Positions 35,601-44,902 are shown, numbered from the stretch's first letter. The stretch: DNA of 64,000 nt from Aureibacter tunicatorum (GCF_036492635.1 NZ_AP025305.1:1364001-1428000); one strand, 5' to 3'. Numbers and translations are program-made. Notes: generated by a model not told the origin, from the letters alone.

Positions 35601-38600
35601 CCGTAAATGTTTCTATAGGCCAAGATGTGCTGGATTTGAAAATGGAAGTAACAAAAGAAGTTTCTTGCGTTGGTGACCTTGTTTCTGTAATAGCGCACTC
35701 TTCAGTAGATGAAGCATTTTTGGATTTTCAATGGAGCGTAAACGGAACTTTATTATCAAATGAAACTTCAAATACATTGACTCGTAATTTTTGGGGCAAT
35801 GGGGATGAAGTGCAAGTGACAGTTTCTTCCTCTGAACCATGTGTATTAGGATCTCCAATCACATCCGAAATAATTGTAATTAATGTAAAATCAAGAGAAA
35901 CGCGAATAAAGGTGCAAGCTAGCAAAGAGTTAGTGTGTTCGGGCGAGAGTGTGACATTGGAAATTGTAGGGGATGATTTGCCAGATGATTTGACTTATTT
36001 GTGGTTCAAAGATGGTCAGATATTAGACTTTTTCGCTAATGAAAGAACGTTTGATGTGAGCAATATTCAGTCTTCTGGAAAGTATTACGCTGAGTTGAGA
36101 AAAGGCATAGCTGATGATCTAAACTGTCTTGATTTTGAAAACATAATAATGGATACAGCTCAGATCGATATTTTGCCAAGCGAGTATAATTTTGAGTTGA
36201 AAGTCGATAAAGAGCGTGTTTGCTCAGGAGATCGTGTTAATCTGACATTGGAATCCGATTTAAACCTTGATTCATTTCAATTTGAATGGTATTTGAATGG
36301 TAATTTGATTCCAGGAGTTGATGAGTCTTCATATTCAATACCAGTAGCCACCTCTAGTGAGATTAAAGTCAAAGTGTCGAATTCTGGTTTAGCCTGTTTT
36401 ACAGCTTTGGAAAGATCAGTGAATGTTGATATTGGAGATGTCGAACCTACTATTTCTATTGATGCAAACAATACGACTGTTTGTGAGGGGGAAACGGTTA
36501 GTTTTACCGCTCAAGTTTCAGATGCTGGCGATGCTCCGCAATATGTTTGGATGATTAATGGAGTGGAGATAGCTAAAACATACTCACCAACTTTTGAAAC
36601 AGCAGACTTAATCGATCAAGATCAAGTGTCGGTGAAAGTGATTAGTAGTTTGTCATGCGATAAAGCCAATGAAGCAACTTCGGAAATATTGAATATCACC
36701 ATTGATAATTTGCCGATGGAAGTTGATCTGCTTACAGATGAGGATAATTATTGCCTGAACGAGTCTGCTACATTTACTGCTGATGTCCGCCACGGAGGAG
36801 ATAGTCCTGCATATCAGTGGTTTGTCAATGGTAATGAAATATTAGGACATAATGCTCCAACATATGAATACTTTACCAACGCTGAAGGGCAAGCTCACAT
36901 TGAGGTTGTGGTAAGTAGTTCAAGAATTTGTTCTCCTGGAGAAAAGAAAAGGGCGGAAAAAACTATAGGAGTTGGAAAGAAGAAATTAGAATTGACAATA
37001 AGTCCGGATAAGGAAAGTGTATGCTCTCCAACGGATGTTGTATTGTTTACCGCTGTATTGCCAAGTATTGATGATCAAGTCACTATAAATTGGTGGGTAA
37101 ATGGTATCGTTCAAAAATCAGGAACTGACAAAACTTTTGTCTATGGAGGATTTGATCATGGAGATATTGTGGAAGCTGAAGCTGTTTCAACTTCATCGTG
37201 TGCTTTAAACTCTAGAACGGTATCCAATGAAATTGTAATAAATAATATTCCAAAGCCAGTATTGAGTTTGAATGTGCCGAATATAGAAGTTTGTGAAGGT
37301 GGTTTTATTGATCTTTCTCAATACATGGAGGTTGACTTTGATGGGGGAACTTTTACATTCAATAGCACTGAATCTTTGACAGATTCTGATGGAATGTTTG
37401 ACGCAAGCTCTTTATCAGCAGGAGAAGTGAGGAAAATTACGGTATCATATGACCACCCTTTTGCATGTGTTAAAGCTGATGATTTGGAATTTGATGTTAA
37501 TGTCGTGGTTTGCTCAACAGAACCATGTGATGATTTTGTTATTGAAGGAGTATTTGGTCAAAGTCCATCTTGTGGAAGCTCTCCGGAAGGCAAGCTTTCC
37601 ATTAACTTGTCTGGCGGGGTCGCTTATGAGTTGCAATACAAATTGGATACCGAGAGTGCTTGGAGCCCTATTTTGAGTACTAACACCAACAATATCTTGA
37701 TTTCCGACCTTATAGCAGGCACATATCAGATTAGAGGACGTTTGAAAAAGGCGGTAATTTGCGAATGGTCAGAGATACATACATTTTATTTGCAACCTTT
37801 GAAGTCGAGTTTGATCGATAATGTTGTGATAGGACATACAACAGTAGAAACTCCAGGGATTGGTTTTGTTGAAGTGCGAGGCAAAACATTTGAAGGAGGT
37901 GTATTAAGGGATGACACGTTTGATTTTCACATAGAAGATAAATATGGGAATGTGCTGGTGAATCAGACGGGGCTTTTTGAAAATTTGAGAGCTGGAGAAT
38001 ATGTCTTGTCAATAACGTCTTTAACAACTGGATGTATTTCTAATGATTCAACAGTTGTGATTGAAGAGAGGGAGTCGCTGAATTGCGATAATGTGATTTT
38101 TGATTTCGAGCTTTCGAAACCGCAAACTTGTCAAGCTTTTGGGGAAATCAATTTTGTCGCTAGTGGAGGTTCTGGAGATTATGAATATCGTCTTTATAAG
38201 CTGCAACAAAATAACCAATGGCAGGAGGTGAGTCCTTATCAAACTCAACCGCAGTTTACTATTGAGGCGGGAACCTATAAAGTGGAGCTTAAGGATTTGA
38301 ATTACGACTGCACTAAACTTTCTCAAGAGGTTCAAGTTGCTGAGCAAAGAGTTAACCTTGTATTGAATTGGGATGTGATTAGTTCAAGTACTTGTGGTAA
38401 GAATGATGGCAGCTTTAGGATGAATCAAATAACTGGCGGAGTAAGTTCATCTTTTTATTCATGGAAATGGATTAATAAGGGGGATGAGGCATTTACTCCT
38501 TTTATTGAAGGCACAGTGATTGAGAATGTGGGAAGTGAAGTTCAGTATTTGGTACTAAAGGATGAGTTTACCGGTTGTACGAAAAATGTAGAGATAACAG

Positions 38601-39835
38601 TAGGAGGACCTGAAGTAGTCTATTTTGAATTACAAAAGGTAGATCCAACTTGTGGTGGAGGCGGAGATGATGGCAAGCTTACTGTTAATATTGACAAAGA
38701 TAGAACAAACACGGATTGGCCTTATTTTGTAACTATTATTAAAGATGATACTGAAGAAGTGTATGTGAGAGATTTAATGGAATCTTTTTCTAAAGAGTAT
38801 AAAGATCTTTCTTCTGGTCAATACACTGTTCGAATAGTTTCCGAAGATAGCGGTAACTCATGCCCAAGCCAATCAAATATTGAAATTGGCGGAGCTTATG
38901 TTAATGTTGATTTTACTATGAATGTGAATTTGCCTTACTGTTCAGACGATGAGGCTGAGATTATTGTCGGAGAAATAATTGGAGATGATGCTCTTGACTA
39001 TAAACTCACTTTGCTGAACGATCAAGGGGAGGTTGTAATTGAAGACAGTTTCCAAAACGACATTAACTTTATAAATTATGTTATTGACGATTCTCAGTTA
39101 AGTGAGGGAGATTATTCACTCTCTTTGTCCCAAGAGCAAAGCGGCTGTGTGATTTCTGAAAAAAGAGCAATATCTATTTCAAGGCCTGAAAATCCTTTGA
39201 GAATAGAAGAGCTTGTGATTGATGAAAAGTACTTGCCATTTGATAGCGAGAATGGAAATATAGGTATTGTTAATCTTGTGGATATTACTCGAAGCGGTGA
39301 AGGAGGGTATAGAGTCAAGCTTAAGCTGGAGGAAAAGCTTACCTCTTATGGAAGCGAACAAGCTGGAGATATTATCTTTGAAGCGCAGTTGACTGATCAT
39401 TACGATTTGTCTAAAGATGCGGAAGCTACATTTAGAAATCTTCATGCGGGAGAGTATTCAGTGATTTTGAATGACACTTCCGGATGCGTAGTTTCGGAGA
39501 ATTTTGTATTGGAAATGACGCAAGGTATTTGGATCCCGAATATTTTCACTCCAAATGGAGATCGATACAACAATGTGTTTGAAATAGGCAATATGCCTAG
39601 AGCTAATGAGGCAGGATGGACAATCGTGATTACAAATAGAGCCGGCAGAACTGTTTTCAAATCGACGGATTATAAATTAGGCAATGAATGGACGGGGGAA
39701 GGACAGCCGGAGGGAATTTATTTTTATGAATTGAATGCTGGAGATCATGGTAACTTCACAGGTTGGGTAGAGTTGTTTAGAGGCGATCCTGCAAAACTTA
39801 ATTCATCGGCATCAGGATCAGCTCAAAGTAATTAG
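32672..39835 (+). CDS. Giant 2387-residue multi-Ig secreted protein with type IX sorting domain
   Basis: Starts with a Sec signal peptide (YTIFFLILSGSSVAQ). The body is a long series of Ig-like modules that repeat a pattern such as CxGExV, then YxWxxNG (for example PTYQWRKNGADI, PAYQWFVNGNEI, PQYVWMINGVEI). At about residues 464-590 a different module looks like a cohesin or carbohydrate-binding fold (FRVKLDYDVSKLMFVG), preceded by an EF-hand-like loop DDNGDGRV. SprB-type modules follow, and the last ~100 residues are a gliding-motility/type B sorting domain (IWIPNIFTPNGDRYNN, GIYFYELNAG). It is therefore probably a type IX-exported surface adhesin, comparable in build to gliding adhesins, although its ligand is unknown. 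Confidence 0.93.
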   Translation: MKVKLLHIYTIFFLILSGSSVAQSLRVQTLMRPNCADPNSASVEVAVDNPTSDFKIEIFDSNDVSVGLESVAGFSGTVYTHSFSGLSKGEYLVKLNDTLDELPVNLETIDADVELLQRSESVCMGTVAEVVINESQANVDYQLFNITENSLVGTAVSGDGNAIFLKTDAINEDQEYLVRASACGGTELVDLNTRLSFTALQQDLDVSFIVSSNSLCEGEKIELEVPNAKSSVSYRVYDKLDGQFLSDWKVGEDGNSVKFDLNELSNTVQLQLLIQTEKCGDYFSTHEESVIVDQRPMIVSSTLQLSSSNICEGETAEVSVSNSNASYSYVLVNEKSLEEVSVPVAGNGGDLILVSSPLDDDIRLLVKAFEPGKCESYFESSFGINVNIVSTPFVLNENQEFCTGELVSDLKPQGDDLEWYDEVGTLLDGSEVLQNGKYVVKRKSGQCLSEGVEVAVSKRADQQVEFTIENAEDDNGDGRVMPIMSISKAGLLSSFRVKLDYDVSKLMFVGLEDYKLGGEFTASEVNDGLEIIWNAGDLGGLFFPDGVNVLELSFARRQGVLDCAPILLSIDTGDFELTAGESAITCGASLAAMTASLQFKQTPFFEISTERTLICNGDEITISATNLRNAGVNPVVEWYINDVKQSGSGLNFTFDGFNDGDIVKAKMTPDITCPSVAEVYSNELLMEVGNKKSRVELFAIKGTGERFNDEISLCSGDILTISAETTTAGDNPSYTWYRKKAGESFYSEIIGLFTSSKTYIGGHPFADGDSIFVQVNVSTGTCQSGFENKFAISNKVRFNVNGLAPTVQVESNKPVYCKGESATLIARGDNFRENPFFIWTVDGTEYPKTSDSVFIVDNLQKEIDVSVKVELNGVVNDLSCFAETEKESNIATLQIGNLNNSIEVNSDDARACVVGELMTFDANVSGYANPTYQWRKNGADIIGETDASFSSTSLIDNDLINVVVSEQGGECLLSSEPVNVSIGQDVLDLKMEVTKEVSCVGDLVSVIAHSSVDEAFLDFQWSVNGTLLSNETSNTLTRNFWGNGDEVQVTVSSSEPCVLGSPITSEIIVINVKSRETRIKVQASKELVCSGESVTLEIVGDDLPDDLTYLWFKDGQILDFFANERTFDVSNIQSSGKYYAELRKGIADDLNCLDFENIIMDTAQIDILPSEYNFELKVDKERVCSGDRVNLTLESDLNLDSFQFEWYLNGNLIPGVDESSYSIPVATSSEIKVKVSNSGLACFTALERSVNVDIGDVEPTISIDANNTTVCEGETVSFTAQVSDAGDAPQYVWMINGVEIAKTYSPTFETADLIDQDQVSVKVISSLSCDKANEATSEILNITIDNLPMEVDLLTDEDNYCLNESATFTADVRHGGDSPAYQWFVNGNEILGHNAPTYEYFTNAEGQAHIEVVVSSSRICSPGEKKRAEKTIGVGKKKLELTISPDKESVCSPTDVVLFTAVLPSIDDQVTINWWVNGIVQKSGTDKTFVYGGFDHGDIVEAEAVSTSSCALNSRTVSNEIVINNIPKPVLSLNVPNIEVCEGGFIDLSQYMEVDFDGGTFTFNSTESLTDSDGMFDASSLSAGEVRKITVSYDHPFACVKADDLEFDVNVVVCSTEPCDDFVIEGVFGQSPSCGSSPEGKLSINLSGGVAYELQYKLDTESAWSPILSTNTNNILISDLIAGTYQIRGRLKKAVICEWSEIHTFYLQPLKSSLIDNVVIGHTTVETPGIGFVEVRGKTFEGGVLRDDTFDFHIEDKYGNVLVNQTGLFENLRAGEYVLSITSLTTGCISNDSTVVIEERESLNCDNVIFDFELSKPQTCQAFGEINFVASGGSGDYEYRLYKLQQNNQWQEVSPYQTQPQFTIEAGTYKVELKDLNYDCTKLSQEVQVAEQRVNLVLNWDVISSSTCGKNDGSFRMNQITGGVSSSFYSWKWINKGDEAFTPFIEGTVIENVGSEVQYLVLKDEFTGCTKNVEITVGGPEVVYFELQKVDPTCGGGGDDGKLTVNIDKDRTNTDWPYFVTIIKDDTEEVYVRDLMESFSKEYKDLSSGQYTVRIVSEDSGNSCPSQSNIEIGGAYVNVDFTMNVNLPYCSDDEAEIIVGEIIGDDALDYKLTLLNDQGEVVIEDSFQNDINFINYVIDDSQLSEGDYSLSLSQEQSGCVISEKRAISISRPENPLRIEELVIDEKYLPFDSENGNIGIVNLVDITRSGEGGYRVKLKLEEKLTSYGSEQAGDIIFEAQLTDHYDLSKDAEATFRNLHAGEYSVILNDTSGCVVSENFVLEMTQGIWIPNIFTPNGDRYNNVFEIGNMPRANEAGWTIVITNRAGRTVFKSTDYKLGNEWTGEGQPEGIYFYELNAGDHGNFTGWVELFRGDPAKLNSSASGSAQSN

Positions 39836-39985
39836 AAATAATAAGAGGTTAATTTTGCTTTATATTATCAATAATTACCCAATTGTGGTTTTATATTGGC
39901 ATAAAATTTATCAATGTTAAGAATATTTTTTAAATTATGATCTGGATATTAAGAATTTAATTTTTGAAGATCAAAGAGATAAACA

Positions 39986-41068
39986 ATGGCTGATAATCAA
40001 ACTATAGCATATAAAGGAGCTACGACTGAGTTGTTCGAAGGATGGGATTGGAGACCATCGGAAGATTGGATGACAATCAGAACTATTGACTTGCATACTG
40101 GCGGGGAGCCTCTTAGAGTGTATATCGACGGATTGCCTGAAATCAAGGGAGAAACGGTGCTTGAGAGACGAAGATATTTTAGGGATAATCTGGATTTTAT
40201 CAGAACAGGCACAATGTGGGAGCCAAGAGGGCATGCGGATATGTATGGAGCTGTGATTGTTCCTGCCAATACGCCTGACGGAGACTTTGGTACATTCTTT
40301 TTGCATAATGAAGGCTATAGTACTATGTGCGGTCATGCAATGATTGCTTTGGTGACTTTAGTGTTAGACACAGGAATGATTAAAAAAGAAGGCGATAATC
40401 CAGTGATCAAAATTGATTGTCCATGCGGAAGAATAACTGCGACTGCTAAAATAGGTGAAGATGGCAAGGTGAAGAAAGTTTCTTTCTTGAATGTGCCTTC
40501 GTTTATGCCTTTGAAAGATCAAGAAGTAGAAGTGCCGGGCTTAGGCAAAGTGAAGTTTGACTTAGGATACGGTGGAGCTTTTTATGCTTATGTGCAAGCT
40601 GCGGATTTAGGATTGAAGCTTACTGGAGAAGATCATGATCGTTTGGTGGATTATGGAAGAAGAATCAAGTACGCTGTGATGGAAAACTTTGAGATCAAGC
40701 ATCCATTCGAAGAGGATTTATCTTTCTTGTATGGAACCATTTTTATTGGCGATGCTCATGAAGAGAGTCATCATTCTCGTAACGTGTGTATTTTTGCGGA
40801 AGGAGAAGTGGATAGGTCACCAACTGGATCAGGAGTTTCTGGACGTGCGGCTATACATTACGCTAAAGGCGAGATTGCCCATGGAGAGGAAATTACCATC
40901 GAAAGTATATTGGGAACATTGATGGATGTTGAAGTTGTGGAAGAGACTAAATATGGTCCTTTTGATGCAATTATACCAAAAGTATCAGGCACAGCCGCTA
41001 TTGTTGGAAGAAATGAGTTTTTCTTCGATCCAAAAGATGCTTTGAAAGATGGATTTATTTTGAGGTAA
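39986..41068 (+). CDS. Proline racemase family enzyme, probably trans-3-hydroxy-L-proline dehydratase
   Basis: A 360-residue cytoplasmic enzyme. The first active-site cysteine is present (Cys115 in MCGHAM), but the second is replaced by threonine: DRSPTGSG with Thr280, where proline racemase has DRSPCGTG. In this family the Cys/Thr pairing marks trans-3-hydroxy-L-proline dehydratases, which make delta-1-pyrroline-2-carboxylate, rather than racemases. The length suits the family. An S37-type proline-directed peptidase gene follows on the same strand beyond a terminator, which fits use of hydroxyproline-rich peptides. No ketimine reductase gene is next to it. Confidence 0.87.
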   Translation: MADNQTIAYKGATTELFEGWDWRPSEDWMTIRTIDLHTGGEPLRVYIDGLPEIKGETVLERRRYFRDNLDFIRTGTMWEPRGHADMYGAVIVPANTPDGDFGTFFLHNEGYSTMCGHAMIALVTLVLDTGMIKKEGDNPVIKIDCPCGRITATAKIGEDGKVKKVSFLNVPSFMPLKDQEVEVPGLGKVKFDLGYGGAFYAYVQAADLGLKLTGEDHDRLVDYGRRIKYAVMENFEIKHPFEEDLSFLYGTIFIGDAHEESHHSRNVCIFAEGEVDRSPTGSGVSGRAAIHYAKGEIAHGEEITIESILGTLMDVEVVEETKYGPFDAIIPKVSGTAAIVGRNEFFFDPKDALKDGFILR

Positions 41069-41094
41069 TTGATTGAATCAAATTAAAATACGGA

Positions 41095-41128
41095 AGTCAT
41101 GCTTTATTATTGAGGCATGGCTCTTTTT
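41095..41128 (+). terminator. Terminator after the hydroxyproline dehydratase-like gene
   Basis: AGTCATGC at 41095-41102 pairs with GCATGGCT at 41115-41122, with one T-G pair, followed by a T-rich tract. Confidence 0.7.
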
Positions 41129-41145
41129 ATAACTACACATTTTAT

Positions 41146-42534
41146 ATGAAAAATTTGACTAAACCATTTGCAATGTTTGTCATGCTTTTGACTTTATTCG
41201 CTTCTTGCCAGCAAAGCGGAAATAAAAAAGTAGAAGCGTCAAGCGAAGCTAAGCAGACATCTAAATTAAGAGAGTTTCTAGGTACTCTGGAAAACGTGCA
41301 AATCGAGGAAATGGAGATTTCCGACCCTAAAGATGAAATATATTCGGAGAAATACAAATTGATGTTTACCCAACCGATAGATCATAAAGATCTTTCAAAA
41401 GGAGTGTTTCAACAAAAAGTGGTTTTATCTCACGTTTCAGCTGCAAAACCTATTGTTGCCGAGCTTCAAGGTTACGTGATGTGGTCTGACAAGGCAGGAG
41501 AACTGAGCACATTGTTGGAATCGAATCAGGTGGTGATTGAGCATAGATATTTTGGAGAATCAATGCCTAAGGACTGCATTCAATGGTCAACTTTGAATAT
41601 CGAGCAAGCAGCCGCAGATCAACATGCGATTATTTCAAAACTGAAGAAATTTTATACTTCCAAATGGATTACCACAGGTATTTCCAAAGGTGGACAAACA
41701 ACAATTTATCACAAGTATTTCTACCCAGAAGATGTGGATGTAGCTGTGCCGTATGTTGCGCCGATTATGTTGGCATTGGAAGAAGACAGAATTTATCCGT
41801 TTTTGGATCAAGTAGGAACAAAAGAATGCCGAGATAAAGTTTATGGCTTTCAAAGAGCTATGTTGGAAAGAAAAGCTGAACTATTGCCTAAGTTCAAGGA
41901 GTATACTGAAGAGAAAGGATACGATTATGTTTTTGATCTTGAAGGTGCTTATGATTATGGTGCATTGGAGTTTCCATTTGGCTTTTGGCAATGGGGCTAC
42001 ACATCTTGCGATGATATTGTGGCTGTAGACGCTGATGCCCAAGAGTTTTTTGATTTTATGGTAAAAGCGGTTAGATTCAGAGATTATGACAAGGCTACTG
42101 TGAAAGAAACAGAATCATTCTACTACCAAGCTTCTACGCAGTTGGGTTATTATGGATATAGAACAGATGGTTTGGAGGATTTGCTTTCTGTTGAAAATCC
42201 TAACAATCAAGTGTTTGCTCCAAAAGGAATTCCATTAGAGTATGATAATTCAGATATGAAGAAAGTAGTGGAATGGTTGAAGACGAATGATAATAATTTC
42301 CTATATCTTTATGGTGAATATGATACTTGGACTGCTTGCGCAATAGATATTTCGGATCATACGACAAATGCTGTTAAGATGGTGCATCCAAAAGGTTCTC
42401 ATGGTGTGAGAATAAAACATTTCTCTGAAGAAGATAAGAATAAGATTTATGATACATTGGAGTCTTGGTTAAAATATAAAATTCCTGAATCAGGAAAAGC
42501 CAAGACGATTGATAAGAAGAAAAAACTTCAATAG
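41146..42534 (+). CDS. S37-family peptidase lipoprotein
   Basis: A 462-residue secreted enzyme starting at ATG 41146, with a lipoprotein signal ending LFAS-Cys21. It matches the S37 (PS-10) serine peptidase family: LQGYVMWSDKAGELS, VVIEHRYFGES, the nucleophile elbow GISKGG with Ser180, YVAPIMLA, and later GEYDTW and KGSHG, likely carrying the Asp and His. S37 enzymes in actinomycetes release tripeptides from the N-terminus of proteins. Together with the preceding hydroxyproline enzyme it suggests use of proline-rich peptides, which is an inference. A bidirectional terminator follows, shared with the LtaS-like gene. Confidence 0.85.
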   Translation: MKNLTKPFAMFVMLLTLFASCQQSGNKKVEASSEAKQTSKLREFLGTLENVQIEEMEISDPKDEIYSEKYKLMFTQPIDHKDLSKGVFQQKVVLSHVSAAKPIVAELQGYVMWSDKAGELSTLLESNQVVIEHRYFGESMPKDCIQWSTLNIEQAAADQHAIISKLKKFYTSKWITTGISKGGQTTIYHKYFYPEDVDVAVPYVAPIMLALEEDRIYPFLDQVGTKECRDKVYGFQRAMLERKAELLPKFKEYTEEKGYDYVFDLEGAYDYGALEFPFGFWQWGYTSCDDIVAVDADAQEFFDFMVKAVRFRDYDKATVKETESFYYQASTQLGYYGYRTDGLEDLLSVENPNNQVFAPKGIPLEYDNSDMKKVVEWLKTNDNNFLYLYGEYDTWTACAIDISDHTTNAVKMVHPKGSHGVRIKHFSEEDKNKIYDTLESWLKYKIPESGKAKTIDKKKKLQ

Positions 42535-42542
42535 ATATACAG

Positions 42543-42573
42543 AAAAGCCGACGCATATAGTCGGCTTTTTTAT
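42543..42573. terminator. Bidirectional terminator between the S37 peptidase and LtaS-like genes
   Basis: AAAAGCCGAC at 42543-42552 pairs with GTCGGCTTTT at 42560-42569, with A and T runs on either side. Confidence 0.9.
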
Positions 42574-44472
42574 TTAATATTCTAAATACTGATCAAATAC
42601 TTTTTGCGTATAGGCTTTGGCTTTGTCGAGGTTCTTTCTTTTGATGTTTTCAAAACCTATATCACTTGACATAATCGAATCAATTTCATTATTGTAAATC
42701 AAATAGCCGTTATTGTCTTTCCATCCTAATATATCTCCAGAGCAATAGTAAGCGAAATCAACGCTATTACTGTCTAGCAAGTCCTTGCTCCAATAAAAGT
42801 TTGTTTTGTTTTCGAGATTCATTTGCGCCAGTATTGTAGCTGGAAAATCAGTCTGATTCCCTATTTTTTTGATCCTTTTGCCTTTGAATTCATTTTTAAG
42901 AGCTGGTCCCCATATTACCAGTGGAATTTTTCTTCTGTCAGGTAAGTCGTGAGTATAGGTTCTGGGGTTGGTATGGGTATGATCGGCAATCATGATGAAT
43001 AAAGTATTCTCGTAATCCGGTAGAACGTTTCTGGCTTTAGCAACATAATTGTTAATGCAACTGTCCGTATACCAAGCTCCATTAAGGTATCCTTTATGTA
43101 TTCCACCCCATGTTATTTGATCTTGAACTGGCTGGTCGTAAGGAGAATGTGTGCTTTGAGTGAAAGCCACTGAAAAGTAGGGGGATTTTAGCTCCTTTTG
43201 ATAAGTTAAAAGTTTATTGAACAAGTGTTCGTCATGAGCGCCAAGTCTGCTGGTAATTTCTCTATCTGAAAAATCGTCAATGTCGAAAATATCTTGCATG
43301 CCTTGTCCATAAAGAAAAGCTTTGATATTCCCGAAATTGAGTTGTCCGCCGAAATGGAAAGAAGTGGAGTACTCTTCATTTTTGAGAATGTTGAGCATGG
43401 ATGGCAGTTTTCGGGATTTTGCGGGCATCTTTCCTAGAGATGTGTATTGTTGGGCTGGAAATGCGGAGAAAATGCTTGCTATTCCATCTTGGCTTCTTTC
43501 AGCAGAGGCATAAATATGCTCAAAAAGCAAGCCTTGGGAAATGATGGAGTCCAGATTGGGAGTTATGTCTTTGAATCCTCCCATAGCTCCAATAATATCA
43601 GCGCCCATGCTTTCTCCAATGATTAAAACGATATTAGGACGTTGAGTTTTCAATATTGATAAATTGGCTTTATTTTGATTATGATAAAGCCCTCTTACGA
43701 TATCGGCAGACTCTTTTTTTTCGAAGTATTTATATGGGTTTTCAGTTAAGGTCTTTCCATTTTTCAGAACACTGTGCATGAAGTTCCAAGTGGTATTGGT
43801 CGCTAAAAGGTTCATGTGGTTATTTTCTGAAAAATAAACATCGCTTTGTTGGATCGGCATTTCTTGAACTCCTCCTCGGATGGTCAAGACATTAAGAGTT
43901 ACAGTTAGTATGAAAGTAATAAACGCAAAAGCCCAATTGGGCTTGGAGAAAGTTTTGTAAGTGCCATCGAAAACTATTTTTTGGTATATTTTTTTGAATA
44001 AATAGGTAAAGCAAGCAATTAGAATGAATGAAATTGCTACGCGAGGCAGTGGCGTGTTTTTTAATACTTCCCAAGGCTGAGATAAATAATTGAATATTTT
44101 ATAATTGATTTTGCTTTGCCATTCGTAATAAAGAGGTATGTCGACGATCGCTAGTGTGAAAGTGGTGAAAAGCAAAATTGAGTTCGTGATTGAGTTGACC
44201 TTTATCAAAAACCTGCTTTGATGAATTGTAAAAATGTAACCCAGCAAAACAGGGATAGTGATGAAGTATCCAGCCATGGACATGTCAAGATATGCTCCAT
44301 TGGCAAAGGCCTTGTAAATATCTTGGAGCCCGTCAGAGGTGCTTTGGTTGAATGTAAGCAACATAAAAATCACTCTTTGCGAAAAAAATACGAAAAGCCA
44401 AAAAAATAGCGATTTTAATATAGTTATGAGATATGTTTTTAACATTTTTAACATTTTCAGTTGTTTTTTCAA
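42574..44472 (-). CDS. LtaS/MdoB-like membrane phosphoglycerol or sulfatase-family transferase
   Basis: A 632-residue protein with about five N-terminal membrane segments (to ~200) and an outward-facing sulfatase-fold domain (~278-560). The metal-binding glutamate is Glu287 in IIGESMG. The nucleophile position, normally Thr in LtaS, appears to be Ser327 in AERSQDG. The second metal site is in MIADHTH. Members move phosphoglycerol or phosphoethanolamine groups onto cell-surface glycans or lipids; Bacteroidota lack teichoic acid, so the substrate is unknown. It is flanked by single genes, with no glycan cluster nearby. Confidence 0.85.
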   Translation of the reverse strand: MKKQLKMLKMLKTYLITILKSLFFWLFVFFSQRVIFMLLTFNQSTSDGLQDIYKAFANGAYLDMSMAGYFITIPVLLGYIFTIHQSRFLIKVNSITNSILLFTTFTLAIVDIPLYYEWQSKINYKIFNYLSQPWEVLKNTPLPRVAISFILIACFTYLFKKIYQKIVFDGTYKTFSKPNWAFAFITFILTVTLNVLTIRGGVQEMPIQQSDVYFSENNHMNLLATNTTWNFMHSVLKNGKTLTENPYKYFEKKESADIVRGLYHNQNKANLSILKTQRPNIVLIIGESMGADIIGAMGGFKDITPNLDSIISQGLLFEHIYASAERSQDGIASIFSAFPAQQYTSLGKMPAKSRKLPSMLNILKNEEYSTSFHFGGQLNFGNIKAFLYGQGMQDIFDIDDFSDREITSRLGAHDEHLFNKLLTYQKELKSPYFSVAFTQSTHSPYDQPVQDQITWGGIHKGYLNGAWYTDSCINNYVAKARNVLPDYENTLFIMIADHTHTNPRTYTHDLPDRRKIPLVIWGPALKNEFKGKRIKKIGNQTDFPATILAQMNLENKTNFYWSKDLLDSNSVDFAYYCSGDILGWKDNNGYLIYNNEIDSIMSSDIGFENIKRKNLDKAKAYTQKVFDQYLEY

Positions 44473-44605
44473 ACGAACAAAAAGCGATGAATATTGCGGA
44501 ATTTCTCAGTAGGATTTGAAAAATGGACTTTGTATTTGTTTTTAATTTATTGACAATCAGATAAATAATGTTTTGTGTTGATTGAAATCATAAAATCAGA
44601 GAATT

Positions 44606-44812
44606 ATGCCTTATGTGAATATTAAAATAACGGATGAAGGAGTAACCAAGGAACAAAAGAAAGCGCTAATCGAAGGAGCTACTCAGCTTTTGGTGGATGT
44701 GCTTGGCAAGAACCCCTCGACAACAGTCGTGGTGATAGATGAAGTGAATACCGATAATTGGGGAATTGGCTTCGAGCAAGTCACTGACTTGCGAAAAAAA
44801 AGGAATGAATGA
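44606..44812 (+). CDS. 4-oxalocrotonate tautomerase-family protein
   Basis: A 68-residue protein with Pro2 after the initiator methionine (MPYVNIKIT), the catalytic base of the tautomerase superfamily once methionine is removed. Length and the beta-alpha-beta pattern fit the small hexameric subunit type. Whether it acts on 2-hydroxymuconate or another enol is unknown, since no aromatic-degradation gene is nearby. It stands alone on its strand, 90 bases before the HolD-like gene, which has its own promoter. Confidence 0.88.
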   Translation: MPYVNIKITDEGVTKEQKKALIEGATQLLVDVLGKNPSTTVVVIDEVNTDNWGIGFEQVTDLRKKRNE

Positions 44813-44846
44813 TAAAATAGCTTTAAGTTTCTCTTTTTTATTTCGC

Positions 44847-44880
44847 TTGATAGCGATTCAATTATTAATCAGTATTTTTG
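44847..44880 (+). promoter_or_regulatory. Promoter of the HolD-like gene
   Basis: TATTTTTG at 44873-44880 is an exact -7 match; TTG at 44847-44849 lies 23 bases upstream, at the long end of accepted spacing. The ATG is at 44903. Confidence 0.45.
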
Positions 44881-44902
44881 CAGTTCAAATATTTTGAAAT
44901 AA

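Noticed and set aside
39986-41068. Calling this gene proline racemase.
   Set aside because: The second active-site cysteine is replaced by Thr280, which in this family marks hydroxyproline dehydratases rather than racemases.
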